Source: an uncultured Clostridium sp. (GTDB taxonomy: Bacteria; Bacillota; Clostridia; TANB77; CAG-508). Taken from it: a stretch of DNA of 64,000 nt. The position numbers and the translations under genes were made by a program. Of the stretch, positions 16,099 to 24,464 are shown in pieces (within the stretch, counting starts at the first letter, position 1; every line of letters starts with the position of its first letter). Where the stretch lies: contig USIO01000002.1 in NCBI GenBank assembly GCA_900554815.1, forward strand, positions 19,301-83,300, given 5' to 3'. A model generated the notes under the pieces. That model did not search any database, was not told where the DNA came from, and was given only the letters and a program-made list of their open reading frames with translations.

Positions 16099-16138
16099 AC
16101 AACATTTTCTAATATTATAGTTATTTTTAATAAAAAGA

Positions 16139-16180
16139 GGATAATGTGTTTCATTTTTTGCGGAACGACACACATTATCC
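16139..16180 (+). other. Hairpin presenting the 17-base repeat
   Basis: GGATAATGTGT at 16139-16149 pairs perfectly with ACACATTATCC at 16170-16180. The loop contains most of the second copy of the 17-base repeat. It lies after the TM2 gene. There is no T-run, so it is not an obvious terminator. Confidence 0.6.
16158..16174 (+). repeat. 17-base repeat, copy 2
   Basis: TTGCGGAACGACACACA, inverted relative to the copy at 14489-14505. The rest of the 16099-16298 gap holds another small palindrome (TATGTTAT/ATAACATA, 16214-16234) and the integrase ribosome-binding site. Confidence 0.8.
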
Positions 16181-16298
16181 AAGGTATAAAAAGTCCTTGA
16201 AACAAGGTCTCTTTATGTTATGAATTATAACATATAACAAAACCTTTTTTCAAGAGATTTTAAATAATTTTAAAGTAAAAGAGAAAGAAGGTTTTATT

Positions 16299-17687
16299 AT
16301 GAATACTACAGGTACTCGTAGAGCTAATGGCGAAGGATCTATCTACGATACTATACAAAAGATACCTAGAAGAAAAAAATTGGATCGTGAATGCGATATT
16401 TGTAAAAACTGTACTGATAGAAATATATGTAATAATCGTACTGGCTCAGCCAAATGTCAGAAGTGCGTTGAGTGTACTGACTGCTTAAAATATTGTGACC
16501 GCTTCTATTGTTATTTTAGATATCAAGCTCAGATTTCCATAGATAAAAAACAGACTACTGTTGCTAATGAAGAAAAGAAAAAAGCTGCAGTTGATAAAAA
16601 ATTAAATGTAGAAGCAAAAGTCCATACTAAGAGCTATGTAAAAAAACATGGTATCACTATTATTGAAGTATGTAAAAAAATAGGAAATACAAAATTTGAA
16701 GCAGGAAAAATCGTAAAAAATACAAAGGATAAAGATAAATATCATTACAAATATATTGAGAACTGGCCAGATTTTCAAAAGCCAGTACAAAAAGTAACTT
16801 ATAATGAAGTCCAAGATTTTCTTAATTCCATAAGGCATCTCTCACAAGGAGAAATAGAAAAAATAGTTGCTAAACTAAAAGCAGGCTTTATGCAATGTGT
16901 ATTAGATAAAATAATAGCCTATCCAGATAATCCTATGTTAAGGATATATATTCCTGTTTCCTTACAGAAAAAAGAACCTGTGCAGGCTTTTGAAATTGAG
17001 GAGCAAAGAAAATTAATAAAATATTTACTAACTAAGCCTTTGGTAAAAAGTTCTAGATGTAATTATGATGAAGAAACTCTAAGGAATTTATTTATATGTG
17101 CATTATTATCTGCTGCAAGAATTGGAGAATTAGGATCCATTGATATTGATAAAAATATAGATTTAAAGGCTAGCGGATTCACAATAAATCGAACATTATC
17201 TAGTGATGGTGGAAAAATCATTATGGGCAAAACTACTAAAACTGGTCGTAAAAAAGTAGAGCAAGGCTTGTTAGATGAAAGGTTTGTACCATTTGATATT
17301 TTTGATGAAAACTTCATGCTAGACATTGTCAAAAATCAAATAAAAAATGCACGAAGTAATCCAAATAATAAGGAAAATCTTTTGTTTTGTCAGTTAGATG
17401 GTAGTTATATAGACCATCGTTCCATAAATAATATATTTAAAAGGATTTGTAGAGAAGCAGGTGTAAAATTAGAACTTCCTAAGGGATGTCATACTCACAT
17501 GTGTAGGCATACTGCTGTTACTAGGATGATTGAAGCCGGAATGGATCTTCTGGTTATTGCAGCTATCCTTGGCCATGTTGATGACCGCCAAATAAGAGAG
17601 ACTTATGGTCATATTCTCGCACGATATATAAACAAGCAGTTAAAGGATTGTAGAGTTTATTCTAAAAAGATAAAACTTTGTGCTTAG
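16299..17687 (+). CDS. Tyrosine integrase with cysteine-rich N-terminal insertion
   Basis: 462 residues; site-specific recombinase for prophage integration and excision. The start MNTTGTRRANGEGSIY is typical of the arm-binding domain. It is followed by a stretch with ten cysteines between residues 32 and 71 (CDICKNC, CQKCVECTDC, CDRFYC), probably zinc-binding and longer than in usual integrases. The catalytic domain has AARIGEL (Arg near 270), HMCR (His400, Arg403), LGH (His426) and ETYGH (Tyr436). It sits at the prophage end, next to tRNA-Gly. Confidence 0.93.
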   Translation: MNTTGTRRANGEGSIYDTIQKIPRRKKLDRECDICKNCTDRNICNNRTGSAKCQKCVECTDCLKYCDRFYCYFRYQAQISIDKKQTTVANEEKKKAAVDKKLNVEAKVHTKSYVKKHGITIIEVCKKIGNTKFEAGKIVKNTKDKDKYHYKYIENWPDFQKPVQKVTYNEVQDFLNSIRHLSQGEIEKIVAKLKAGFMQCVLDKIIAYPDNPMLRIYIPVSLQKKEPVQAFEIEEQRKLIKYLLTKPLVKSSRCNYDEETLRNLFICALLSAARIGELGSIDIDKNIDLKASGFTINRTLSSDGGKIIMGKTTKTGRKKVEQGLLDERFVPFDIFDENFMLDIVKNQIKNARSNPNNKENLLFCQLDGSYIDHRSINNIFKRICREAGVKLELPKGCHTHMCRHTAVTRMIEAGMDLLVIAAILGHVDDRQIRETYGHILARYINKQLKDCRVYSKKIKLCA

Positions 17688-17701
17688 ATATACAAATATT
17701 T

Positions 17702-17937
17702 ACATTAAAATTACATTAAAAACCTATTCGTAAAAAATTCATACCCAATGTATTGTAGCTATTTCAGTACATTGGGTAAATTACTCTAGGAGTTATTTCC
17801 GACTACCCGCTTTTTCTATTTCCAGAAAAAATGAAAGCTAGTAATATCAAATACTAGCTTTTTTCATATTAAAAAATTTTAATGTAAATATGTTTTTTAA
17901 TGTAAATATTTTTAGAGTTTTAATGTAATTTTAATGT
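17702..17937. repeat. Attachment-site-like region with repeated AATGTAA arms
   Basis: ACATTAAAATTACATTAAAA (17702-17721) is repeated inverted at 17918-17937, and AATGTAAATA occurs directly at 17881 and 17899. Between them is a 10-bp inverted repeat ACCCAATGTA/TACATTGGGT (17743-17777). Clustered short repeats beside an integrase gene are typical integrase arm-binding sites. No open reading frame is present between the integrase and the tRNA. Confidence 0.55.
17834..17865 (+). terminator. Rho-independent terminator after the integrase region
   Basis: AGCTAGTA and TACTAGCT form an 8-bp stem, extended by A-T pairs, followed by TTTTTT. The flanking A-run means it could also work in the other direction. 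Confidence 0.7.
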
Positions 17938-17950
17938 AGTTTTTCCATAA

Positions 17951-18072
17951 TTTTAAGAATTTTTAAGAAGTTTTAAAAAGTTCAAAAATATTTTTGCTAT
18001 CAAAAAACCTTGATTTTTCAATACTTATGTGTTTTTAAGAACTTTTAAGAAGTTTTAAAAACTTTTAAAAAT
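17951..18072. repeat. Imperfect direct repeat, two copies of about 38 bases
   Basis: TTTTAAGAATTTTTAAGAAG followed by TTTTAAAAAG (from about 17951) recurs as TTTTTAAGAACTTTTAAGAAG followed by TTTTAAAAAC (from about 18032). The copies lie between the prophage arm sites and the tRNA 3' end. They may be more integrase sites or simple low-complexity sequence. Confidence 0.45.
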
Positions 18073-18082
18073 ATAAATTCTT

Positions 18083-18156
<74 letters not shown>

Positions 18157-18629
18157 ACTCTGTTTTTATTTTATCATATTTTTTAGTTTTAGTCTAGTAA
18201 AATAATATTTTTTTGTAACTTCTTAAAAATATAATAAGAATTCATGCAAAATATGTAATATTAATTTAAATTGGTATTATATACACTATATATTTTGTAG
18301 GATTTTGTAATAGTTTCGTAATTTTTTTGTAATATTTTATTGTGGTTTATAATCTATGTATTATATCTTTCTTCCTTTGTTTGTCTGGATTTGTTTGTTT
18401 TATTGTTACGATTATTTTACATAAAAATTACAAAACCATTACTTTTTTGGCTTTTATGTAACCTTGTTTTCTTTTAATTATTACAAAAGTACTTCCTGTG
18501 GAAACTGTGGATAACTCTGTGAATAATTGTTAAATGTACATTTTTTGTTCACAGTTTATTCACAATTAATTTTTAGTAATGTTGTTATGTTATCTATTAT
18601 ATATTTTTTTTACTATTTATGTGTACTCT
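18157..18629. other. Non-coding gap with a DnaA-box cluster
   Basis: No credible gene. At 18497-18564 there is a perfect DnaA box TGTGGATAA (18506-18514), with near matches TGTGGAAAC (18497), TGTGAATAA (18518) and, inverted, TTATTCACA (18556) and TGTTCACAG (18546). The stretch before it is very AT-rich, with several GTAAT words. There is no dnaA gene or strand switch nearby, so a chromosomal origin is not supported. Confidence 0.5.
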
Positions 18630-19061
18630 TTATTGTAAATTTTGTCTTCTATCTTTTTTATGTAATTTTAAATTTACACCTATTATTCCTCCAATTATAC
18701 CTGATAATATAGCAGATATAACCATAATTATTGTATTTGTATTAATACTAAAATTTTGGTATAAAACACTTGATAATATATATATATAAATTATATAAAT
18801 GCTTCCCACAGTTGCTCCATTTACAATACCTTGCTTTTTAATTTTTATAGAACTAAAAATACTTCCAATCAAAATGCTTACTGCTGTTGTAATGATAATA
18901 ACAGGAATAATAACATTTTCTGAAATAGTTGTATAAGATAATAATATTGCTAGAAAAAGTAAAATAATTAATGTAATAGTAATAGCTAGAATACTTCCTT
19001 TTATTATTTTAGTAACATTGTTTTGAGGTATTATTTCTGTGTTTTTGTTTTTAATTATCAT
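18630..19061 (-). CDS. TIGR04086-like membrane protein
   Basis: 143 residues with four predicted membrane helices (about 21-44, 52-71, 83-101, 108-130). The pattern, including GSILAITITLIILLFLAILL and a lysine-rich loop before GIVNGATVGSIYIIYIY, fits the small YrzE/TIGR04086 membrane family of Firmicutes. Function unknown. Its Shine-Dalgarno is inside a long hairpin that also ends the upstream gene. Confidence 0.65.
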   Translation of the reverse strand: MIIKNKNTEIIPQNNVTKIIKGSILAITITLIILLFLAILLSYTTISENVIIPVIIITTAVSILIGSIFSSIKIKKQGIVNGATVGSIYIIYIYILSSVLYQNFSINTNTIIMVISAILSGIIGGIIGVNLKLHKKDRRQNLQ

Positions 19062-19064
19062 ATA

Positions 19065-19114
19065 AAAACCTCCTTTAATATATAATTTACAATTAATATA
19101 TTAAAGGAGGTTTT
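19065..19114 (-). terminator. Hairpin whose 3' arm contains the next gene's Shine-Dalgarno
   Basis: A perfect 19-bp inverted repeat (19065-19083 and 19096-19114) with a 12-base loop. On the minus strand the 3' arm reads AAAGGAGGTTTT, then TATATG starts the YrzE-like gene. The structure can end transcription from the WG-repeat gene and also hide the ribosome-binding site of the next gene. Confidence 0.75.
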
Positions 19115-19128
19115 ATTTTATTCCATTA

Positions 19129-20625
19129 TTATCTAGTATTGGTTTTATTATCTAATACTGTATTATCGTTTAAAACTATAACATTTTTATAGTCACTAAT
19201 TAGTCCCCTAAGTCTAACCTGATTAGAATTTACATATTCTTGAACACTTGTTATTCTTCCGTCTTTTTCCATGTAATACACATTTTCCCCTTCATTTGTA
19301 ATAGAATAAATTCTATCATATTCACATGGTATTAATTCATTTCCTATTGAATTTACTATTCCATATTTTCCATTTTTTCCAACAACAATTCCTTTTATGC
19401 TTACATCATCTAATTCAACATTTGGAATAATTACCGCATTATTAACACTTCTTTCCGGCATTTCTGTTCCTTCTGAAATTTCATTTTTATTATTGTTATT
19501 GTTGTTGCTATTGTCTGATGGTTCACTTGTTGGGTGATTTGCAACATATCCTATCTCATCATATTCTAAATTTAATATAATTTGACCTGATTTATTTGCA
19601 ATTCCCCATTTGTTGCCTTTTTTTATTGGAATACAGTTTTCGTATAGAAACATGCCATTTTCTATTTCATCACTTGGAAATAATTGTTTGTCAATGCCAA
19701 TATCATTATACTCAATGTTAACCAATATATTTCCCCTTCTACCTAAAACACCATATAAATTATCTTTTTTTACATAGTATAGTTTTAGTTGACTATCAAT
19801 TAAACCAATTTCCTCATATTCTAGCGTTATATTAATATCTCCTGTTTTAGAAATTACTCCTGTTTGTCCAGAATTAGTTGCTAAAAATTCATCTGTACTT
19901 TCTAAATAAGTTAAATTATCATATTTTGCACCTATAATTTCACTAAAATCTTCTGTAGATAAGACTCCATATTTACCATTTTTTTGTACAACTAGCATAT
20001 TCCCAATAATTGCTTTTTGTGTCATAAAATCTTCTGTTACTGATGTATATTGATTTCTTTCTGCCTGTTTATTATAATAGTCTACTAAATATGGCAATGT
20101 GTAAATATATAATGTTTTATTTTCGGTTTCATAATAAACTGTAATATTAAATGCCGTCTGAATTGCTTTTTGAGTAGCATATAGTTCATCTTTATATGTT
20201 TTAACTGGTAAGTCTATTTTATAATTGTCAAAATTTACTTTATCCTCTGATGTGTTTTTATAAATGATGTCAGAATTTAGTTCTAATGTAGCAACTTGTT
20301 TTTCGCTTTCTACATAACATTTTGTTTTATCTTCCGAAAATTGTCTAAAATCTCCATTATAATAGTTGTATCCGGCTAAGTCTGCTATTTTTTTTATAGA
20401 AAAATACGTAATCCCAGTAGCATTATCAATGATTGTTAGATCAGATGGCAATGTTACTCTTTTTCCATTAACATTCAGTTTTTCTTTATTTTTTTCTGCC
20501 TGTTGTAAAACCAACATAATTACAAATACAAGTATTAGCAAAATAATTGCGATAATAATTGCAAATGCAACATATTTTTTACTTTTATTTTCTTTTTCAT
20601 TTTTTTCTTCACTTAGTAATTCCAT
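19129..20625 (-). CDS. Membrane-anchored WG-repeat protein
   Basis: 498 residues. A basic N-terminus and one membrane helix (about 18-41) anchor it with the rest outside. Residues about 50-180 resemble a copper amine oxidase-like N-terminal (stalk) domain: VNGKRVTLPSDLTIIDNATGITYFSIKKIADLAGYNYY. From about 205 on there are WG/KG repeats (KNGKYGVLSTEDFSEIIGAKYDNL, KKGNKWGIANKSGQIILNLEYDEI). A Ser/Asn-rich linker interrupts them. Likely a cell-surface protein; ligand unknown. Confidence 0.7.
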   Translation of the reverse strand: MELLSEEKNEKENKSKKYVAFAIIIAIILLILVFVIMLVLQQAEKNKEKLNVNGKRVTLPSDLTIIDNATGITYFSIKKIADLAGYNYYNGDFRQFSEDKTKCYVESEKQVATLELNSDIIYKNTSEDKVNFDNYKIDLPVKTYKDELYATQKAIQTAFNITVYYETENKTLYIYTLPYLVDYYNKQAERNQYTSVTEDFMTQKAIIGNMLVVQKNGKYGVLSTEDFSEIIGAKYDNLTYLESTDEFLATNSGQTGVISKTGDINITLEYEEIGLIDSQLKLYYVKKDNLYGVLGRRGNILVNIEYNDIGIDKQLFPSDEIENGMFLYENCIPIKKGNKWGIANKSGQIILNLEYDEIGYVANHPTSEPSDNSNNNNNNKNEISEGTEMPERSVNNAVIIPNVELDDVSIKGIVVGKNGKYGIVNSIGNELIPCEYDRIYSITNEGENVYYMEKDGRITSVQEYVNSNQVRLRGLISDYKNVIVLNDNTVLDNKTNTR

Positions 20626-20634
20626 AAAAACCCC

Positions 20635-21763
20635 CTATTCTTTTGTATAGCCATACTTTTTATAAAATTCATTTCTAAATGTTCCTAAATTATCATTTTC
20701 TATTTCTATTCTAACTCTTTCCATTAGATTAGTCAAGAATCTAAGATTATGCATAGACAATAATCTTACTCCTAGTATTTCATTGTTTTTGACTAAGTGC
20801 CTAATATAGGCTCTTGTATAGTTTTTGCAAGTATAGCAATCACATTCTTTATCTAATGGCGAAAAATCTCTTTCATAAGTGGCATTTCTTATTACTACTT
20901 TTCCATTCCAAGTCATTGCGGTTCCATTTCTTGCAATTCTAGTAGGCAATACACAATCACACATATCAATTCCTGCTATAGCAGCTTCTATTAAATAATC
21001 AGGTGAACCAACTCCCATTAAATACCTTGGCTTATCTTTAGGCATTAGGGGGGTTGTAAAATATAGCATTTTTAAAAATTCTTCTTTTGGTTCCCCTACA
21101 CTAATTCCACCTATTGCGTAACCCGGAAAGTCTAATTCAGTTAAATCTCTTGCACTTTTTTCCCTTAAATCTTCATAAAAACCACCTTGTATAATTCCAA
21201 ATAAAGCTTGATTTTTCGTGGTATGTGCTTGCTTGCACCTTTTAGCCCATCTAGTTGTTCTTTCCATAGAATTTTTTGTATAATCATAAGTTTCTGGGTA
21301 TTTTACACATTCATCAAATGCCATAATTATATCTGCTCCAAGGTCTTCTTCTGTTTTGATAACACTTTCCGGCGAAAAGAAATGTCTGCTTCCATCCAAA
21401 TAAGATTGAAAATAAACTCCCTCTTCTGTTATCTTTCTTAAGTCCCCTAAGCTAAAAACTTGAAACCCTCCACTGTCTGTTAGTATTGGTCTGTCCCAAT
21501 TCATAAATTTATGTAAGCCGTCCTGCTTCCTTTATTAAATCTTGTCCGGGTCTTAAATAAAGATGATATGTATTTGCCAAGATTATTTGTGCTTTTACGT
21601 CTTCTTTTAGTTCTTCTGGTGTCATTGATTTTACTGTTGCTTGCGTTCCTACTGGCATAAAAACAGGAGTATTAATATCTCCATGAGGTGTATGAACAAT
21701 CCCTCGTCTAGCTCCTGTTTGTTTGCATTCATGGATTAATTCGTATTCTACTACTGGTTTCAT
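20635..21763 (-). CDS. tgt: Queuine tRNA-ribosyltransferase, one CGG shift site
   Basis: Exchanges guanine-34 for a queuine precursor in tRNAs with GUN anticodons. The N-terminal part (84 codons) and C-terminal part (289 codons) are in different frames. At 21520-21517, GGA CGG C is resolved as glycine plus one base, giving KEAGGLHKFMNWDRPILTDSGGFQVFSL and a 375-residue protein, the normal family length. Catalytic aspartate motifs (LTDSGGFQVFSL) and the zinc site CDCYTCKNYTRAYIRHL are intact. It lies just downstream of queA, as in many Firmicutes. Confidence 0.93.
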
Positions 21764-21785
21764 AAAATTTCCTTCCTATTATTTT

Positions 21786-22811
21786 TTAATAAATAAACAT
21801 TGCATCACCAAAACTAAAAAATTTATATTTTTTATTAACAGCTTCTTTATATGCTTCCATAATGTAGTCTTTTCCAGCAAGTGCAGATACTAACATAATC
21901 AAAGTTGATTTTGGCAAATGAAAATTTGTTATTAGTGCATCAATACATTTAAATTTATACCCTGGATAAATAAAAATATTTGTATCTCCTTCTATTTCTT
22001 TTACCATTCCGTTTTCATCTGCTACGCTTTCTAAAACTCTACAAGATGTTGTCCCACATGCAATTATCTTCTTTTTGCTTTGCTTAGCATAATTAATTTT
22101 TTCAGCATCTTCTTGTTTTATATAATAATGCTCTGTGTGCATCTTATGTTCTTCTACTTTTTCTACCTTTACTGGTCTAAATGTTCCTATTCCAACATGT
22201 AGTGTTACATTTGCAATTTGAACTCCTTTTTCAGATAAATTTTGTAATAATTCATTTGTAAAATGTAGACCTGCAGTTGGTGCTGCTGCTGATCCTTCGT
22301 GTTGTGCATATACAGTTTGATATCTGTCTTTTTCTTTTAATGTTTCTTTAATATATGGTGGTAAAGGCATTAAACCTATGTTGTCTAATATCTCGTTAAA
22401 GATTCCATTGTATTTAAATTCTACTAGCCTGTTACCATTTGGTAATACTTCTAAAAGTTCTGCTTTCAATATTCCATTGCCAAAAGAGACTTTTGCTCCT
22501 TTTAATAATTTTCTTCCAGGTCTTACAATTACTTCCCATATATCATCTTTTTTTCTATTTAATAGCAAAAATTCAACATTTGCTCCTGTTATTTCTTTTA
22601 TTCCATATAGTCTTGCTGGAATTACCTTTGTATTATTAATTACTAAACAATCTCCAGATTCTAAATAGTTAATAATGTCTTTAAAAATCTTATGTTCTAT
22701 TGTGTGTTTTTGTTTATTTAAAATTAGTAATCTGGATTCATCTCTTTTTTCATTTGGGTGTTGTGCAATTAATTGCTCTGGTAAATTATAGTCAAAATCT
22801 GCTACATTCAT
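21786..22811 (-). CDS. queA: SAM:tRNA ribosyltransferase-isomerase
   Basis: 341 residues, full length. Transfers and isomerises the ribose of SAM onto 7-aminomethyl-7-deazaguanine in tRNA to form epoxyqueuosine, the step after Tgt. The family start NVADFDYNLPEQLIAQHP and the conserved HEGSAAAPTAGLHFT and HVGIGTFRPV segments are present. Transcribed directly ahead of tgt, 22 bases apart. Confidence 0.96.
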   Translation of the reverse strand: MNVADFDYNLPEQLIAQHPNEKRDESRLLILNKQKHTIEHKIFKDIINYLESGDCLVINNTKVIPARLYGIKEITGANVEFLLLNRKKDDIWEVIVRPGRKLLKGAKVSFGNGILKAELLEVLPNGNRLVEFKYNGIFNEILDNIGLMPLPPYIKETLKEKDRYQTVYAQHEGSAAAPTAGLHFTNELLQNLSEKGVQIANVTLHVGIGTFRPVKVEKVEEHKMHTEHYYIKQEDAEKINYAKQSKKKIIACGTTSCRVLESVADENGMVKEIEGDTNIFIYPGYKFKCIDALITNFHLPKSTLIMLVSALAGKDYIMEAYKEAVNKKYKFFSFGDAMFIY

Positions 22812-22840
22812 TTTGTTGTTCCTTTCTGTAAAGAAAATAC

Positions 22841-24209
22841 TTACGTTCCTATTACAGTATTATTTTGTTTTTGTAATATATTAATTTTTTCAAATATTGC
22901 TTTAAAAAATATTCTAATTTCTTCAATAATGTTTTTAGGTTCATTATCAAATTCTAGTTCCATTGAATAAATAAATTGACTATTATGAATCGGTTTAAAA
23001 GTAAATACTTGTTTTTCTAATCCAACTGTACTGTCTCCTAATTTTATATTTTTACACATATAGTCTGAATACCATTGTTTTAGCCCTTCACTTGAAGATA
23101 CTTTATATCCGTATTTTTCGTAGTCATGTAAAGCGGGGGCTTCCATTCCATGTTCTTTTGATTCTCTTTCTAATGTGTGCAAGAATTCGTGAATGTAAAC
23201 TTCTTCTGGGAAAGTGTTATTGCCTGCATATTGATAAATATCGTTTTGTTGGGTATCTGAAAGTCGAATATTTGAAAAACCTATATTTTGATATGTCATT
23301 CCTCCCAGTCCAATCCAGTCGTTTTCTTTATTTTCTGGGTGTAAAATATTTCCTAGTTTTACTATAGCAAAAATATAGTCATATTCCGCTTTTTTAATAT
23401 AAGGTTCTATTATGTCGGAAATATCATTTGTTGAAATATAATAGCCATTTTGCTGATCATAGCTAACAGATTGAATTGGCTCTTCAATGTTAATAATTTG
23501 ATAATGCATAGTCATAGCATTATTTGATAAATTTTTAAAACTTGTCTTTGCTCTTTCTAAGTTTTGTTGCATTGTTAGCATTTCATTTTGGTTAATAGAT
23601 GTTTTTATATTTGTGTTTGTACCATTTATGTTTACATTAGCATCTAAATTTTCGAATATAAAACATATCATATTCCAATTTGTGTCTTCTCTAGGAGAAC
23701 CTCTTTCTAATTTTAAATCTTTAAACCAAGCGTCTCCTTTGCAATTCCCCAAATAAGTTCCTAAGCGAAAGCCTACTTGTATTTGTGTTCTATCTTTAGA
23801 ATTAAAACAAAAAGTTAGCTGCTTCCAGTCATTGGTTCCTTTTAAAACCTCTGACATTTCTGTTGTATCTAAAATTGATATACATGCTCCTGAATTTGAA
23901 ATTTCTTTTTCTGTTTCAATATTTCCGTGTTTTTACCATACAGCTTACTCTATATGGAGTATTTTTTTCTACCTCAATAGTTTTATAAAACATAGCATCA
24001 TTATAAGTAGGAGAAGTTATTTTATAGCTGTATTGATTATCTACTTCTTTTTCTCTTGAAAAAGTACTAACTCCTTGTATATATTCTGCTTTTACAAAAT
24101 CATTGAAATATTTTCTTCTATATAAATTATATATTATATATATCCCATAAATTATTATAATAATTAAGATAAGTGAAATTAATCGACTAACCCAGATTTT
24201 TTTCTTCAT
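22841..24209 (-). CDS. Membrane-anchored metallopeptidase-like protein, one CGG shift site
   Basis: Two frames join into about 455 residues when CGGA at 23927-23924 is read as glycine: SCMVKTGNIETEKEISNSGACI. The N-terminal membrane helix (about 7-28) anchors it. Residues about 60-185 look like a jelly-roll, CBM-like domain ending GDAWFKDLKLERG. The C-terminal half has HEFLH (an HExxH zinc motif) in EEVYIHEFLHTLERESKEHG. A surface zinc peptidase is likely; substrate unknown. Queuosine genes follow it. Confidence 0.65.
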
Positions 24210-24428
24210 AAGTACTCCTCTTATAAATAAATTTATTTTAATTATACTGTTTTTCTATAATAAGTGCAATACATTTTAATATTATTTCTTTTATATTAGA
24301 GCTTGCTCTAATGATGTACAAAATGTTGCGGGAATTTTGTAAAATACTAGGCAGCTTTAAATTGTTGTATATATTTTTATATTTTCATATATTAATCAAA
24401 TTATACACAAAAATCACTTGCTTTCATG

Positions 24429-24464
24429 TATAATAAAAAGAGGTATTCCCCTCTTTTTATTATA
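24429..24464 (-). terminator. Terminator of ileS
   Basis: A 15-bp perfect stem (24429-24443 and 24450-24464) with a 6-base loop, rich in A on one side and T on the other, overlapping the ileS stop codon. It can act in both directions. The remaining gap 24210-24428 shows nothing else. Confidence 0.8.

Noticed and set aside
17800..17815. CTACCCGCT match to the tRNA-Gly 3' end as an attachment core
   Set aside because: Only 9 bases and inverted relative to the tRNA; arms and tRNA end make better candidates.
18157..18629. Chromosomal replication origin
   Set aside because: DnaA boxes are present but there is no dnaA, rpmH or change of gene strand around them.
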